A DNA stretch of 64,000 bases from positions 186,058 to 250,057 of the forward strand of contig CAADRB010000051.1 of NCBI GenBank assembly GCA_900708905.1. The letters run 5' to 3'. The notes under the pieces are model-generated. The model saw only the letters and a program-made list of their open reading frames with translations. It had not been told where the DNA came from and did not search any database. Source of the stretch: Hymenolepis diminuta (Eukaryota > Platyhelminthes > Cestoda > Cyclophyllidea > Hymenolepididae). Both the position numbers and the translations under genes were made by a program. This document shows, piece after piece, positions 38,501-51,238 of this stretch (position 1 is its first letter; every line of letters begins with the position of its first letter).

Positions 38501-41500
38501 TAATTGTGTGACGATTTAGACTTGTAATATAATGACAAAGGAAAAAAAGGCATTAAACTAAAAAAACAGCGATAGAAGGGGGTACTAAATTAAATATACA
38601 GTCTGTGTGATCGTGTATTGTTTTATTTCTGAATAGACCTGACTCATGAGGTGTAGTAGTACAAATACTCAAACTCAAAAATTGTGGGCCTCATTTACCT
38701 ACCTACCTACCTCGCAGGACCAAAATAAATGACTGAGTACACAAATCGCTGACTGTCGAGATACTACTCAAACGTTACATCTACACATGCACACTCATAT
38801 TACAAGAACACAAAAAGAAGTAATAATTTTTTTGTCATGAAATATATTGGTTATCATAAGGAAGGAGGAGGAAGGTAGTCAGACTGAATCAGGGACAACT
38901 TTATATTGGCATCTAATTCTTATAGGGAGATATTTTAAATGTCAAGAAAATTAAATTTTCAAAATTTTCGGTGAAATTAGGCAATCAAAAAATTCGCTCG
39001 CATCGCAATTTGTTTGATTAATGAGATCAATTCAGAAGAGAGGTGAATTTGAAAGGTTTCAAAAAAAGGCGAGCTACGCCTTTAATAGTTAATTAATTGA
39101 TAAGCGGAGACTTCCCCATTAATGGTCTTTTATGAACGCTTTAAATTAGGAAATATTGGATTTGTTCTAAATTTGTTTGTAAGTTAACAGAAATTTTTAT
39201 AAAATAGAAGAGATAGGCTTCTTTGCTTCCCTGAATACAGGCAATGCAAATACCTCTTTTCTGAATTCTTCAAAGCCATCAGAGTCCGACTATATGAGAC
39301 ATTGCGAATTGAGTATGACTGACTTCAACAAGAGGTGTTCTGCCCGAGGTCGATCTAAATTTTACCTCCCAGTCAAGTGGATTTGCATTAACGGTGTTGA
39401 TCCAGTTACGCAGGGCATTCATGCTCGTCTACGAAGTCAGAGGTCACAGGTTCAGTGAGTGCAAATCTAGTGAGTGGAATGATTAACTGAACTGGTTAGG
39501 TTTAGCTAATAATGGGTGGGGGCGTGGTGTAACTCGGGTTTCTCCCCTAGAAGGCTCCAAAATGTCTATTCTTTGCTGAATATCGGTTTTGGAAAACGCT
39601 TTTCCACATAAGATAGCAGTAAAACCTAGTTCTTACCAGCTAATAGCCTGTTAGCTTTTAAGATAAGATTGACACAGCTACTCATTCATACATAATTATA
39701 GCCACCTCCAATTACATAATTTCTCCCTCCATTAATCGAATTATATCGGGTCTGTGAATGCCAATCCTGGACAAGCCCATTTCACCAAACAATATTTAAG
39801 TCCGAACTCCTTCCAATTTTAACCTCTCTCGATATTTCAAACCAGGAAGATATTAAGAACAAGGGGCGAATAGCTGCTATAGAGGACATATTTGGTTCTC
39901 CGGACCGAAGTTTTCAAACTTAATTTACCTATTACTCCAAAAGCTTCAATAACAGGTAAAAATTGTCAGCAAATGTTCCCGAATGTGGACAGTCGCACAA
40001 TGGTAGAGGTTACGAGACTGGTGCTCATCGGATAGTCAAGGTACAAGGGGCAGCATGTGAGCTTCTCATCAGAGTCACTCCATGCTACCTTCCTCTATAC
40101 AAACTAAATGCTGCTAACATTCTTTTTAATGGGCTTGGAGAATTTACGAAGTGTCGGTATATGTTCACGGATTTAACAGATTGTATCCTCACCAAATTTA
40201 CCCGAACCGTAAAGCTTCTTTACACGCTTGTCTGGATGGTATAATTTTTTTCTACGTTAAATAAACGGACATATTTATTAAATATATGCAAATATAAAGT
40301 ACACTTGATGACCTGGTTTGATAATTCTTTCAAATTGAACGGATTGAATATGGTGAATCGGGGAGAAATGTTAAAATTGTTTATTCTGTCAAACTTACAT
40401 AGAAAACAGGCATTTCTACCAAAATCCTACTTTAAGGTAACTAAATTGATGGGTGTAATGGTAAATAGGTTTGAACTATAGATATGGTTATAATAATTTA
40501 AATTGTCTTTTTAAAATAAATGGCAAATACACCAATTTCATGATATGTTACTGAAATAAGCATTGAGTAGTAGGGCTTAACGGATGGTGCTAGGCTAAAA
40601 GTTTTAACTGGTTTTAAGCTACAAATCACAGCTTATACCAGTTGAATGCTTCGGGAAATTGAAGACGGGAGGGGTACTACCACCCGTTATATAAATTTCC
40701 TCAAATTCAAATGTCAGTCTTCATCTAACATCAAATGGATTACAACGAAATTGTGAAATGTGGAACCACGAAACTAAAAGAGAATTTAAATTCCCGTTTG
40801 TGAATTTGAAGCATTTGTCCCACTATATATGTATATATATTCTCAAAAATAAACATGGATTACAGTTTTCAGCTCAGCAAATTTATAGCTTAGTCAATAT
40901 TTTAAATACAAGAAAGGAAGGAAGTCCTTACTTTTCGGGACAAAAAGAATTCAAATTTCACTGTTCTTGAAAATTTCAAAATCAAAATTCTTCTTTTCCA
41001 GCTTGGATGATGTGTAGGTGGCGCATTGGGCACCATGTTCGTCTGCCACGTCAGAGGTCTTGGGTTTGATTTCCATCGACGCACACCTAGTGAGCGGGAT
41101 GGCCAACCGCATTAGTTAAATCTGAGTAACAAAGACGGTGGCAAAAGTGGAGTCTCTCACCATTTTCTACCCAAGATGGGCGTTAGAAAATGGGCTTGCG
41201 AATCAAACAAACAATTGAACTTTACTATCAAATAGACAATTCATCATTAAATTAAAAGCATATTAAAGTGTCGGAAAGCAGCTTAAACAAATTTGCAAAA
41301 TTATTTTCAGTCATTATATCTTCCCCAAACTGTGTTGTGTCTAAGATGAAAAAAGCAAGGGGTGGAAATTAAAGGTAATAACTATAACGTCAAAGTAGGG
41401 TATGACAAGCTAATATATGTTTGATGCTACACCAATATTGAGTTAAACTGGGCGATTATATTGGAACTCAAAGAATAGTCTCAAATTTCACAATTTTCGA

Positions 41501-42665
41501 AGACGGCAAAATTTTTATACGCATGAGCAATAAGATTGTTATTAACTCTAATGGTATAAATCTGTATCGGGACAATATTTTACAATTGGGACTGAGGCTT
41601 CAGTTGAAGACCAGCTGAAAATGTTATATCCTATCTTCTTATCATATTGTACTGATCAAATGGGATATCAGTCTGATAGAAATTAATCAGATATAATCTA
41701 AAACAAATGGTTCCGGTATCAAGATTAGAGGTGTTTCTGTCCTGCTTACGAAGCTCTGATAATTTAACATCTTCAGCTATCACATCTCTGCCATGTTAAC
41801 ATTAAAGCTGTTGAATGCCTCGAAAGATCATTTTGCCTTTCCCAACCATGGGAGGGGGAAATAATAATAATATTAAACACAATTAAAAAAGCGATTATTG
41901 AGTACTGGAATCGTGGACAAGCATTTGGAGCAATCCAGGGGACGACTCAAGAAATTCGAATTTTTGAAATCGAAATACCCATTTAATAAATATTGTACAA
42001 TACGAATCCAAAAATGAAATGAAGTGTCTTTTTGATGCTTTGACGTTGCTCTTAACAACTTTTTGATCTCTTTCCCTTAGCCATTTATTGGACTTTCTGT
42101 AAACAAATATCCATTGACTCCCACAATCATAAATTGTAAATTTTTGTATTATTGTACATAATAATAGTTAAAATGAAAACTTAATGTATTTCTTTGGCTA
42201 CGGAAATAGAAGAAGTAGTGGAATTTTACAAGGACAAACATTTCTATTCTCTTGTTTGCTTTCTCGTATAACAATCCAAAAATCTAACCAAATCTTCACC
42301 TACTGCGAAAATTTTATTTCACCTTGCATAATCACTTTCAGATACTTCTTGTATAAAAGGGAACAGTTAGATTTTAAAGATTGTCGTGGTTGCTTTAAAT
42401 AATAAGAAAATAAACCGACAAACTTACGGTCATCTTTTTGATTAGAGTCTTGATGTGCAAGTCGATGATCGAAATTAATTTGCTGGGTTGAGAGCCAAGG
42501 AGAGACTGGGAAAGGCAAACGAGTACAAAGGTCAATCGGTGAGTGATCCCTTAATGTCGCGGGAATTCCCCAATCGAATGTCTCCGACTCTCCACCATCT
42601 TGACTAATAGAGCTCCTAATACTTGGTTCCTGCTCGAGAATGTCACAAATCATAAAAGAAGGCAT
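35555..42665 (-). CDS. BarH-class homeobox transcription factor, 3 exons
   Basis: Exons 42665-42428, 36324-35991 and 35921-35555 join in phase (C+GC, then CG+A) to give 312 residues from ATG to TGA. BarH proteins are nuclear transcription factors that specify neurons and sensory cells. Residues 4-10 (FMICDIL) fit the eh1 repression motif FxIxxIL that binds Groucho/TLE. The homeodomain is at about 139-198: [19 protein letters not shown] and [15 protein letters not shown] are diagnostic of BarH, including Tyr at homeodomain position 49. After it, VGMELLTEA matches the BarH-specific VGLELLAEA. The second intron is only 69 bases and splits the Arg codon at homeodomain position 53. The first intron is 6.1 kb and carries three SINE copies. 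The rest is low complexity. It could be a BARHL or Bar orthologue; class certainty is high, one-to-one orthology is not shown. Confidence 0.93.
38088..38180 (+). mobile_element. SINE fragment in homeobox intron 1
   Basis: Contains TGAACGGAATGTCTAACCG followed by a GCTGACTCAA-like block, aligning with the body of the SINE at 41095-41135 (TGAGCGGGATGGCCAACCG, then TCTGAGTAA). The tRNA-like head is not recognisable. Same orientation as the other two intron copies. Confidence 0.5.
39405..39570 (+). mobile_element. tRNA-derived SINE, copy in homeobox intron 1
   Basis: Aligns end to end with 41019-41190: GGGCATTCATGCTCGTCT, then GTCAGAGGTC, then a degraded B box (AGGTTCAGTGA), CTAGTGAGTGGAAT, and a TTTCTCCCC tail block. 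Substitutions are spread evenly, so the copy is old. Confidence 0.7.
41012..41200 (+). mobile_element. tRNA-derived SINE, best copy in the window
   Basis: The head has RNA polymerase III promoter boxes of a tRNA: an A box TGGCGCATTGG at 41019-41029 and a B box GGTTTGATTTCC at about 41063-41074, with normal spacing. A non-tRNA body follows (CCTAGTGAGCGGGATGG, a TCTCACC block, CCAAGATGGG). Related copies at 38088, 39405 and 45848 show that it is a dispersed family. No protein is encoded; such elements move using LINE proteins. It is antisense to the homeobox gene in whose intron it sits. Confidence 0.75.
41830..42075 (-). repeat. Dispersed repeat, copy 2 (inverted copy of 24826-25092)
   Basis: Minus-strand counterpart of the repeat at 24826-25092, within intron 1 of the homeobox gene and on the gene's own strand. 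The translation shares MLR-T-SK, YLLNG and LD-SKCLS. It has no splice context that would make it an exon, and the homeobox exons join in phase without it. Confidence 0.55.
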
Positions 42666-42729
42666 TGTTATTAGTCTTTCTCATTTCTAACTGGCTTTTA
42701 TAGTTTCTCAGTCAACTTCTCAGGTTGTG

Positions 42730-42795
42730 ATTGGTGAATATGTAGACTGGTGCTGTTATTGGCTATAAGCGCACCAAAAACAGGGACCTTATTGG
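42730..42795 (-). promoter_or_regulatory. Three CCAAT boxes upstream of the homeobox gene
   Basis: ATTGG occurs at 42730-42734, 42758-42762 and 42791-42795, that is, three CCAAT boxes on the gene's strand, 65-130 bases upstream of the ATG and about 30 bases apart. Regular CCAAT arrays are typical NF-Y sites near transcription starts. No TATA box is obvious. Confidence 0.4.
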
Positions 42796-42799
42796 CGGG

Positions 42800-45700
42800 A
42801 GGAAGATGCCTACATTCAGGGTGTGAATTTTGTCAAGTTAAAAGCGGGGGTACAAAGGGGAGGGTGGATTTAAAATGTCATAAATAGAAAACTGCACGGC
42901 AGATTTTGAAAATGATTAAACGAATTTGACGGAAGGAGCGAAGGTCTGCACATTTAGATTTCGCCATTTATCCACATTTAAAGAACAATTACTCTCTCAG
43001 AAAATGTCAAACTGCATTAGAAGAGAAGTTGTGCCTGTCACAGGATCATTTTTTGTTCCACGGCAGACTAAAGTCTGTTTACACGGCACAAAGGTCAAGT
43101 TTAGTCGGCGGATAGCGAAACGGATATTTTCCTAATAGGATGTCTCGAATATTATTAAAATGGGGTGCCATCAAATGAATATTTACGTTTCCATTTAAGT
43201 AAGACCAATGACAAATAATAGCAAAAATTCGCTTTCCATTCTTCAGTAAATGTAATATTGAAAGCTATAAGTTCCTTGATACGATCTCCAATTTAGTCGA
43301 CTTACTACAATGTAACAATCTATTAATTATATATATATCCGCTTATTAATTAAGATAATATCCATTATGCTATTCGGACAAGCGAATGCGTAACTACAGT
43401 ATAGCAGAAACAGTACGGGAAAAGGGTGGGAAGATTTGTTCCACAGGATCCGAGATAATTACTCATCCTCTACTCTGTCCAAAGAGCATGCAGTTACCAG
43501 TGTAATACGATCTAATATCAATTTTACATCGCAGAATCACCCGGAGTTCGTCCAATACGACTCATACACGGGTAGATACTTCTGTCCGTCTTCTTATTTA
43601 TTAATAAATTGTACTTTCTTTTTATGCTGATGTTCTATTTCGTCGCTTTCTATTCACTGCATTTTCATTTTTAAAGTATTATCTCCCATAGTTTGTATCG
43701 ATTTCGCTTCATAGAATACGTAATTCGATTTTATTGAATATCACATTTTGCGTGAAAATCACATCAGTGTTTATATTTATTACCAAATTACTACATTTAA
43801 AATCGAGTTTTAACAGTTGAATCCTCCTTTTCACTTACTCCTTTTTTCTCTTATCAGTTGAAGAGGTGTAAGAAAGCACAAATCTCGATCATCAAGTTTA
43901 AAAGATTGAATGATGGTGTTAACCTCGTCTTTGAAGCTATAGCGCTACAGGTTGGTTCCCACTAATTTGCAACTTTGAAACTACAAGGGAAATTAAATCT
44001 CTCCATTTTTCATGTCTTGAAAAATAATATCCAACATAAATGAACTCCTCAAGTATCCTGAAAGTGTTAAGAACAAAGTGGCGCAACCCGAGCTCCAGAG
44101 ATGATTTTACTTTTAAGAAATCTTCGTAATTTACACTCCTCTTCATCCGGGAGGTGTAAAATATTAAACCCATACATATATATGTCAAAATCGAATTTGT
44201 ATTGTTATCATTAACTGAAGATTTTTGTTAACAAAATTGACTTAATAATAGCGACCTCTCACCGGCAATGGTCTAGTTAGCCACGTGCCTGCATGCTCAA
44301 TGTAACCATAAACCCGTTCAGTTGCCCAATGGTAAAATACATTACACGCTTCGGACAATGGGGTACGTAATTATATGCAGTGTGGAAATCTTTGGCCACG
44401 GAGACGTTGGAGCCCAGAATAATATTGTCAAGTTCTTTTACAAGGCTTAAAGCAGCCGGAAATTGAAAACTTAGACATTGCTTTCTTTTCTGCAGTTGCA
44501 TACAGTCAGCAGCCCCGAACATTAGTCTTTACTAGAATTCTCTTGAGATGGTGCAGGACAGGAATCGACACTACTGACTGTTTAGTCGTCATAATTTATT
44601 CAACCCAAAGACCTTCCAGGTGTCTTGACTGAATTATCATAGACATGACCTCATGTAAGCCTCCTATCCGGTTAACCTAACTACTCAAAAGGAGACTTCT
44701 CATAAATCGTAAATCTAATGCTGAAACCAATGCTTATGCACCCTAGTAATCGATTAAAATCTTTATTTTATGAAACTGCACCCACAGTTTTTTTCACTTG
44801 ATTCTAATAAACATTTCATTGTGCAACCTAAAACTCCTCTACTCGGGTCACCAATCTAATCAGCACACAATTCTAAGTGAGCAATTTTAAGACGAGGTTC
44901 TTTAAGTTCAACAACCTCAACATAAATTGGTGCACATTATTTTATAACTTGCCCAACTCGACCTTAATGTGAACTTGATGATTCAACTGAACATGTCCTA
45001 CCGATTAACAACTTCATGAAATACACCATGCTCTTAAAACTCAATTATTATTACCCATGGCAAAGCATCTATTACATTGGAATAGATGGTACAAGTAGGC
45101 CCCTAGGACTAGATTGCCGGTGTACATTGATTTTATTTCTTATTCACATTAACTACCATCTTGATTCATCTGTGAACTCCTACCCAGATTATTGTCATCT
45201 TCCCATGCTTGTGTGTACGACCAATCCCCCCGACCTTACGTTGATTTCTTCCTTTACCTAATGCTAACACTGTGAGCAAGGAATCCTACTTTTAGTTCAC
45301 TGGTTAAAAGGTTGCTGCCTCCTCTCTGCTCTTCCATATCACAAATATTCTGTCACCGGCTCTATATCACTCCTACCTTGTGGTAGCTATGTTCATGTGG
45401 TTAGAAAGGACGCCGGTTTAGTTTACTCCATCTTACACTAGCACCTTTTAGATTCCAGTCTCTCCTACTAGGGAAATTTTACTTGAATTGGTATAGCTCT
45501 TTGCAACATATCCCAACATTAAAAATATCCAAGCTCTAAGAACTGTTTTGCAAGTTCTTGAATGATAAGTTCATGCCCAGTGTTTATAGCTGATTAATTT
45601 GAGAAGTTGATTATTCAACCTTCTTACAGTCGCGGATTTTCTTAGTCAAGCGGAGCTCAATCAAAGTGAGGTACCTGTGCTGGTACTAAAATGTATTAAT

Positions 45701-48528
45701 AGCACAATTATTATTAACGAAATACAGGAAACCTAATTGTATTAATAAAGATGACCGTTTATTTAATTAAAAGACCGTTAATAAGTCCACTTGATCAGAT
45801 AAACGTATTGAAATTACTAATTAAGAAGTAATTTATGTCACTAATTAACGTGCTCGTTTGCGGAGCAAGAGGTCACGAATTCTACACCCAGTAAACGGAA
45901 AGACCAATTCCGATGGTCAAATCCAATAAATGGATGACAGAATCCAAGTTCCTCACCAGGAAGTCTCGACAATCTATTGAAAAACGAATTTAGGTATTAA
46001 TGCTATTTACATCCCTAAAGTATTAAGTTTAATAATTTCTAGTGAGCTAGCGAATTAATCGTTCCCCCATTCTGATTCTAGACATATGCGAGCAATAAGT
46101 TTCACTAAAACTTAACATTAGAAATTAAAATCGATGCTTTTAACTCATTACATTCTTCAATCCTGCATTCCACAAATTAGCTCCGATTGATCAGATATAA
46201 GAGAATATCAGCTTAGATATAGAATACTTAGTACAATTCTAAAGAGTATAACTGCAGAGATTGTCTCGGATAATAAATCTTACCAATATTTCAAAATTGC
46301 AGGATTTCTGCGTCGAAATTAAAATTTCTATAGAACTCGTTACTATTAGAGCTTCTTAGACACTAAAAACAAAATTGCGTAGGATTTCTTAGAGCATTCA
46401 CTTGGAGCCTAGTTGTAATGCAACTGAATGATAAGTAATAATGACCTCCGATTTCCCAGAGTGATGGTTTGTAGTATCTTGACCTCCGGACCATCCTAAT
46501 TCTTTCGATTTCACCTAAGTCTAAAGGTTAAGTGGTGACGCCATTTCCACGTTTCTTGTTACAGATCCATTAGTTAGCATAGGCTAGCAATATAATTTCC
46601 CTTCAGTGATTAAGATACCAGCTTATACAGCAGAGCTCCCTAGAGTTACAATAAATTTCTAAACCTCGATAGAAATCAATAAACCGGAAGGATCGATCAC
46701 CACTATGTAAATCGGAAAATACCGTTACGGTAGAAAACAGACGTTATTAAACAACATACTGAACTCCTATTCACCATATTAAACTGACACCTCAATTATT
46801 TCAAAATTCTGTATTCATAGTGCCCCCGTAACAGTTCAGAATTGATCATAAACAACTACATCTACTCAAAATAAATAAGTAGAATAACAAATTAAAAACT
46901 GCAAGCGACACCACAAAAAAGGAGAGAAAACGATAAACAAAAACTTCTTACTGAGTACATTTCGCCAGATCAATTAGATTAGGTAACAAAACCACCCAAT
47001 TAACATAAAACCCTCATAAAAATACTGACACTTTCAGCATTCATAGAAGCAGTTTTACCATAAAGCTAACACATCCACTCACGGGTTCAATTACGACTAC
47101 AGTTGATAAGACCCAGAGAAAAAGTGGAGAAAAAATGGTGACCCAACAAAACTTTCACTTTATTAAATAAAATATTCCGTTATTATACAAATCAGAGGTT
47201 ATTGATTAGTTAACTGACATAATATTGAAAATATTTCGATCCAATTACGAGCCAGCAGGAATAGTAATTCGAAAGTCTAACGCCCGAGAAACGAAATTCG
47301 TCCGATTTTCGATGTTCAACAATTAAAATATGAAGCATTATAGCGTAAATTACCATTACACTATTAGATTTAAACTGTTTCAATATCGAGGATTCAATAT
47401 ACGAAGTATTTAAAATGAATATTCATTTAAGGATAAATTTCCATTTGAAGAATTCATCGACGCACCGATATATTGAATAGAAGACCATATCTCTAAAAAC
47501 GTTTCGGTTACTGGATGGAGACACATAAAATTAATCTGCACAGTGAATTAAAAAATGGGAGCATATAAATCCCCTAAATTCAAAAGGTATTAAAAATGTA
47601 ATAACCCTTTTTTAATTTTCAAGAAACATTAAGCCATTGAAGAGCATTCAATCATAAAGAGACATGAAATTATTAACAAATCTAAACCATTTTCAATAAT
47701 CAGGAAACATTAGGCCGTAATATATACGGGAATAAATAATCCTTTAAAAGTGCAAATTGTTAAATCTAAATCGTAGTTCGACGCACCAAAACACTTCAGA
47801 GTGCTAAACAATCAATTTCATCATAGTAGCTCTGAAATTTCGGTTACAGGACATATACATAAATCATATGCTTTGCTTTTAAGTGAAGCATTATAAAAAT
47901 CTATTAAAGCATAAAAGGGTAGACATTAAGAATCGTTTTCAACATCAATCCATCAAAAATGAAGCATTAAACCATTAAATGAGTATTAAGCTGTGTAATA
48001 TAAATGAAGTATCAAGAATAAATTATCAAATCTAAATCATAGCTTGAAGCACCGTAATTTCTGAGGACCGAATTTCCATTACTGAACATGTATATGAGCA
48101 TATAATTCTACACTTTGCTTTAGATATTAACCACATAAAAACATGAAAGATTTCAAAATTATCCAAGATAGGAGAGGTCCATCAAATGCAAATAGATAGA
48201 ATTTTGACGCAAGATAAAGCATTTAAACTAAGCTCACACATTTTCGATTTAACCTCCTCAAAAACCGCTTTCCGGCATGTGAAGTGGGCTAAAAAACAAG
48301 TTAGGAAACACTTCCATTAAGCTCATTAAGAATAACGTATCCCAAGCATCAAAAAATATATAAATATACATATGAAAAGAAGCATAAAGGTATGAAATTC
48401 ATCAATATTTAAAGTCTATTTGTTGTTTTTTTAAAACAGAACATAAACCGAATGTAGTAGACGATGCATGATGATAATGATCAAGGTAGTTAACATGAAA
48501 AGCAAAAACACATTAGTATATGTAACAC
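42800..48528. other. Intergenic, 5.7 kb without a recognised gene
   Basis: Apart from the SINE at 45848-45980 I see no repeats with a name and no coding region. The part from 46.0 to 48.5 kb is especially AT-rich, with many short near-repeats around 'aagcattaa' and 'catataaat'. Confidence 0.5.
45848..45980 (+). mobile_element. tRNA-derived SINE copy
   Basis: Matches the SINE at 41012-41200 from the tRNA-like head onward: CGTGCTCGTTTGCGGAGCAAGAGGTC against CATGTTCGTCTGCCACGTCAGAGGTC, then AGTAAACGG--AGACCAA, TCAAATC and CCTCACCA blocks. The A box is lost and the copy is diverged. Confidence 0.65.
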
Positions 48529-51208
48529 TTAATTTTCACCACCAAGAGGAGAAGAGTCCGAACTTGGAGATTCAGAAGGCGGTGTAGCGGGTGGCTGATG
48601 ATGATGATATCGTCTTTCGCCATCCTCCTCGTCCTCACCACCACTCCTTGGAGACAGTGAGCCATGATTATCATTGTTATTTGAATCCTTTACTCCAGCA
48701 TCGACAAATCTACTTTCAGCGCGACAATCGTCGTCACTCAACTCAGAGGAAGACGCGCCGTCTTCTTGATTTCGGGAGGCATCTCCTGTCTCAGTAGGTC
48801 TCTGATCAACCTGTTCAGCATAATTACCTCCCTCTTCTTCCTCTTCAGGAGTTTTAGGAGGTTGATGGTGAACCACATCTAGTTCTGCAGCGGCGAGTTG
48901 TGGCTGAGGGGAAGGTGATCTAGGTCTTTTGCTACCAGGTGGGGCCCCATTACCTGCCAAGTAAGCAGCCTCCTCCGCTTCAACAGCCTTAACATCAAAC
49001 GCTGCTGGTTCAGATAATTCTGCATCGTTTGATGTGACGTTGGGTGTCGGCACTGTGACAACACGTGGAGTGTTAAGTTGCGGCCCACGGCTTATTTGCA
49101 TAGGTGGAGCGGGGTAATTGATCATGCTCTGACCTGCACGATCATCAGATATTGGCTTAGGACTGAATGCCAATTTCAGGTGGAAAGGGTGAGCGAAGCC
49201 CGCAATGTGAATTGGTCTGTGGTTAGCAAGAGCGAGCGCATCTAATGACTCACCCACGGTATCCCACTCAGCAAGGCCTAAAACACCAGTGTAAATTAGC
49301 TATTCATAGCTAGTTAGGCACAAGATTGCCGGAACTAGGACTAACCGAGAGAAGTCTTCTGGCCTGGTTTAGCAGTAAATACAACAATACGCGGAGGACG
49401 TTTCACACCGCAGTCAGAAAACACTTGACACATATCCTCTGGTGAGAAATTAAGTGGTGCATTAAAGAAATGCAAAGTTCTAGTTGGAGCCAAGATCCGA
49501 CTCTTAGCAGCAACCACGGCGTTTCTAAATCGATTGTTTGAATCAGCTAAAATAGATACAAAAATAGTGCATTACATATGGCATAAAAATAACAAAAGTA
49601 GACACAATGCACCCAATTACTCATATAATTTTTCATCACGGGTGAACCATCAGATAAAGTGCCCAGACCAGCGTGTTCTTGTACTTCAATTTGTTCACTT
49701 GGATGGAATTGAAGAGCTTGTCCAAATACAAGAGCTCCCTCCAAATACTGTTGAATCAGCTCAGCAGACTCCTTTGCACCCATTTGTACAATAGCACATC
49801 CCGGTCGGCTCTTAAGGAACTTGATTCTAGCAATGTTGCCATAGAGACAGAGCAGATTGAAGAGATGATCACAGTTGATTCCCTCGGGGATGTTACTTAC
49901 AACTAACACGACACCTCTCTCAGCATGGAAAATGGACATATCCGTATTTCTGGCTGCAGCAACAGAAGTTGAATTGAGATTTGAAGTGGAGTGACCAACA
50001 CCGATACCCGCAGGAGTGACATGATGTACCGGGGGTGGAGTAGGCATTATCTGGGGTGTAGTTCTAACAGTAGCTGACATTTGTTGTTGTGCTGTCATTG
50101 TCTGTTGCTGAGCTGGTTGTCCTGGATAGTAGGAGTAGCCCGGTTGTTGATAATACGGCGGCATCCCCGGCTGCATACCATAGGGCATTGGAGGTGCAGA
50201 ATAACTAGACATGGGCTGACCTGGCATCATTTGAGGATAATAGCCTGGAGGCTGCATATACTGACCAGGAGGCATGGTGTAACCATAGTAGGGTTGTTGA
50301 TAGGGCATAGGAGGTACACCTGATGCTGGGGGAACACCTGTAAGTGGCGGTTGTGTAGCGGCTTGCTGCTGAACACTGTTAGTTGAAGTCTGCGTGGTGT
50401 CGGTATGCCCGTTAGTTGAGTTTGGCAGGAGAGTTCGCTGAGCTGTAGGAGCGTTTGCAAGTAGACCCTCCTTAGATTCGGTGAAGTCCCATTGTTGTTC
50501 ATCATTCTTGGTTACATGAATTTTCTTCATTTTAGAGTACGCGACTGAAAGACTACAACAGCCGTAGTAAATATCAGCTCCATCCAGATGCTCTTTAGCC
50601 TTATTAGCCTCCTCCACAGTTGCATATTCAACCAAAGCCTCCAACGACTTATCAGGATTAGCACTTCCAATATAAATACGTTGCAAATTACCATGGCGAG
50701 AGCCGATGGCTTTAAGGACGGAAACAGTGATAGGATACTCAACGTTCTTAATATCCAAGTGAAGAACATTATTTGGTGCTGTATCAGTAGCCATGCTATT
50801 TTCATTCAACTGTGGCTTTGTTATATTGGCAGGCGTAGTAATGGTTTGAGAAGAAAACTCTAGGCGAACCCGATACATACCGATGGCGAAAGGATTTATC
50901 TTTGCCCAGTGTACCAGACGAGTTGGTGTAGATATTTCAGGAAATTCGACCAAAACAGCACGTCCATTACTGACCTTCTGAATATGCTTAACTTGACCGC
51001 AACGAGAAAATGATTCATATATTTCATATTCAGTGCAGTCAGGAGGTAATTCAAATGCCACAATGGTGCAATTTGGCTGAGTGGTGATTAAATAAGACAA
51101 ATCGGCCGAGAGTTGAAAGCTTGAAGGGACAGTGCCCGTAGTATTGTAATATTGGGCTGTGGCCACAGCGGCAGTATCGACTTTTACCCTTTTTGTTGAA
51201 TGGGACAT
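48529..51208 (-). CDS. hnRNP L homologue, RNA-binding splicing regulator
   Basis: Coding exons 51208-49621, 49546-49346 and 49277-48529 join in phase (A+CT, G+GC) to give 845 residues. hnRNP L (PTB family) binds CA-rich pre-mRNA in the nucleus and controls splicing and stability. Four RRMs are visible: about 47-118; 146-227 (YPITVSVL, GADIYYGCCSL, QQWDFT as in hnRNP L); 432-504 (INCDHLFNLLCLYGN, IKFLKSRPG); and about 545-635 across the two introns (NNRFRN, TLHFFNAP, LAEWDT). Residues about 265-425 between RRM2 and RRM3 are a Gln-, Pro-, Gly- and Tyr-rich linker. The last 200 residues are Ser- and acid-rich, with a Glu run, which is longer than usual for hnRNP L. The start is the first ATG followed by a conserved basic N-terminus; the acceptor at 51238 means an upstream 5' exon exists. 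Confidence 0.95.
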
Positions 51209-51238
51209 GGCATAAAGAGAAACGAAAATGGACTCCGC

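Noticed and set aside
38696..38713. Short TACC repeat
   Set aside because: Only about four units; too short to matter and no sign of a CRISPR-like or satellite array.
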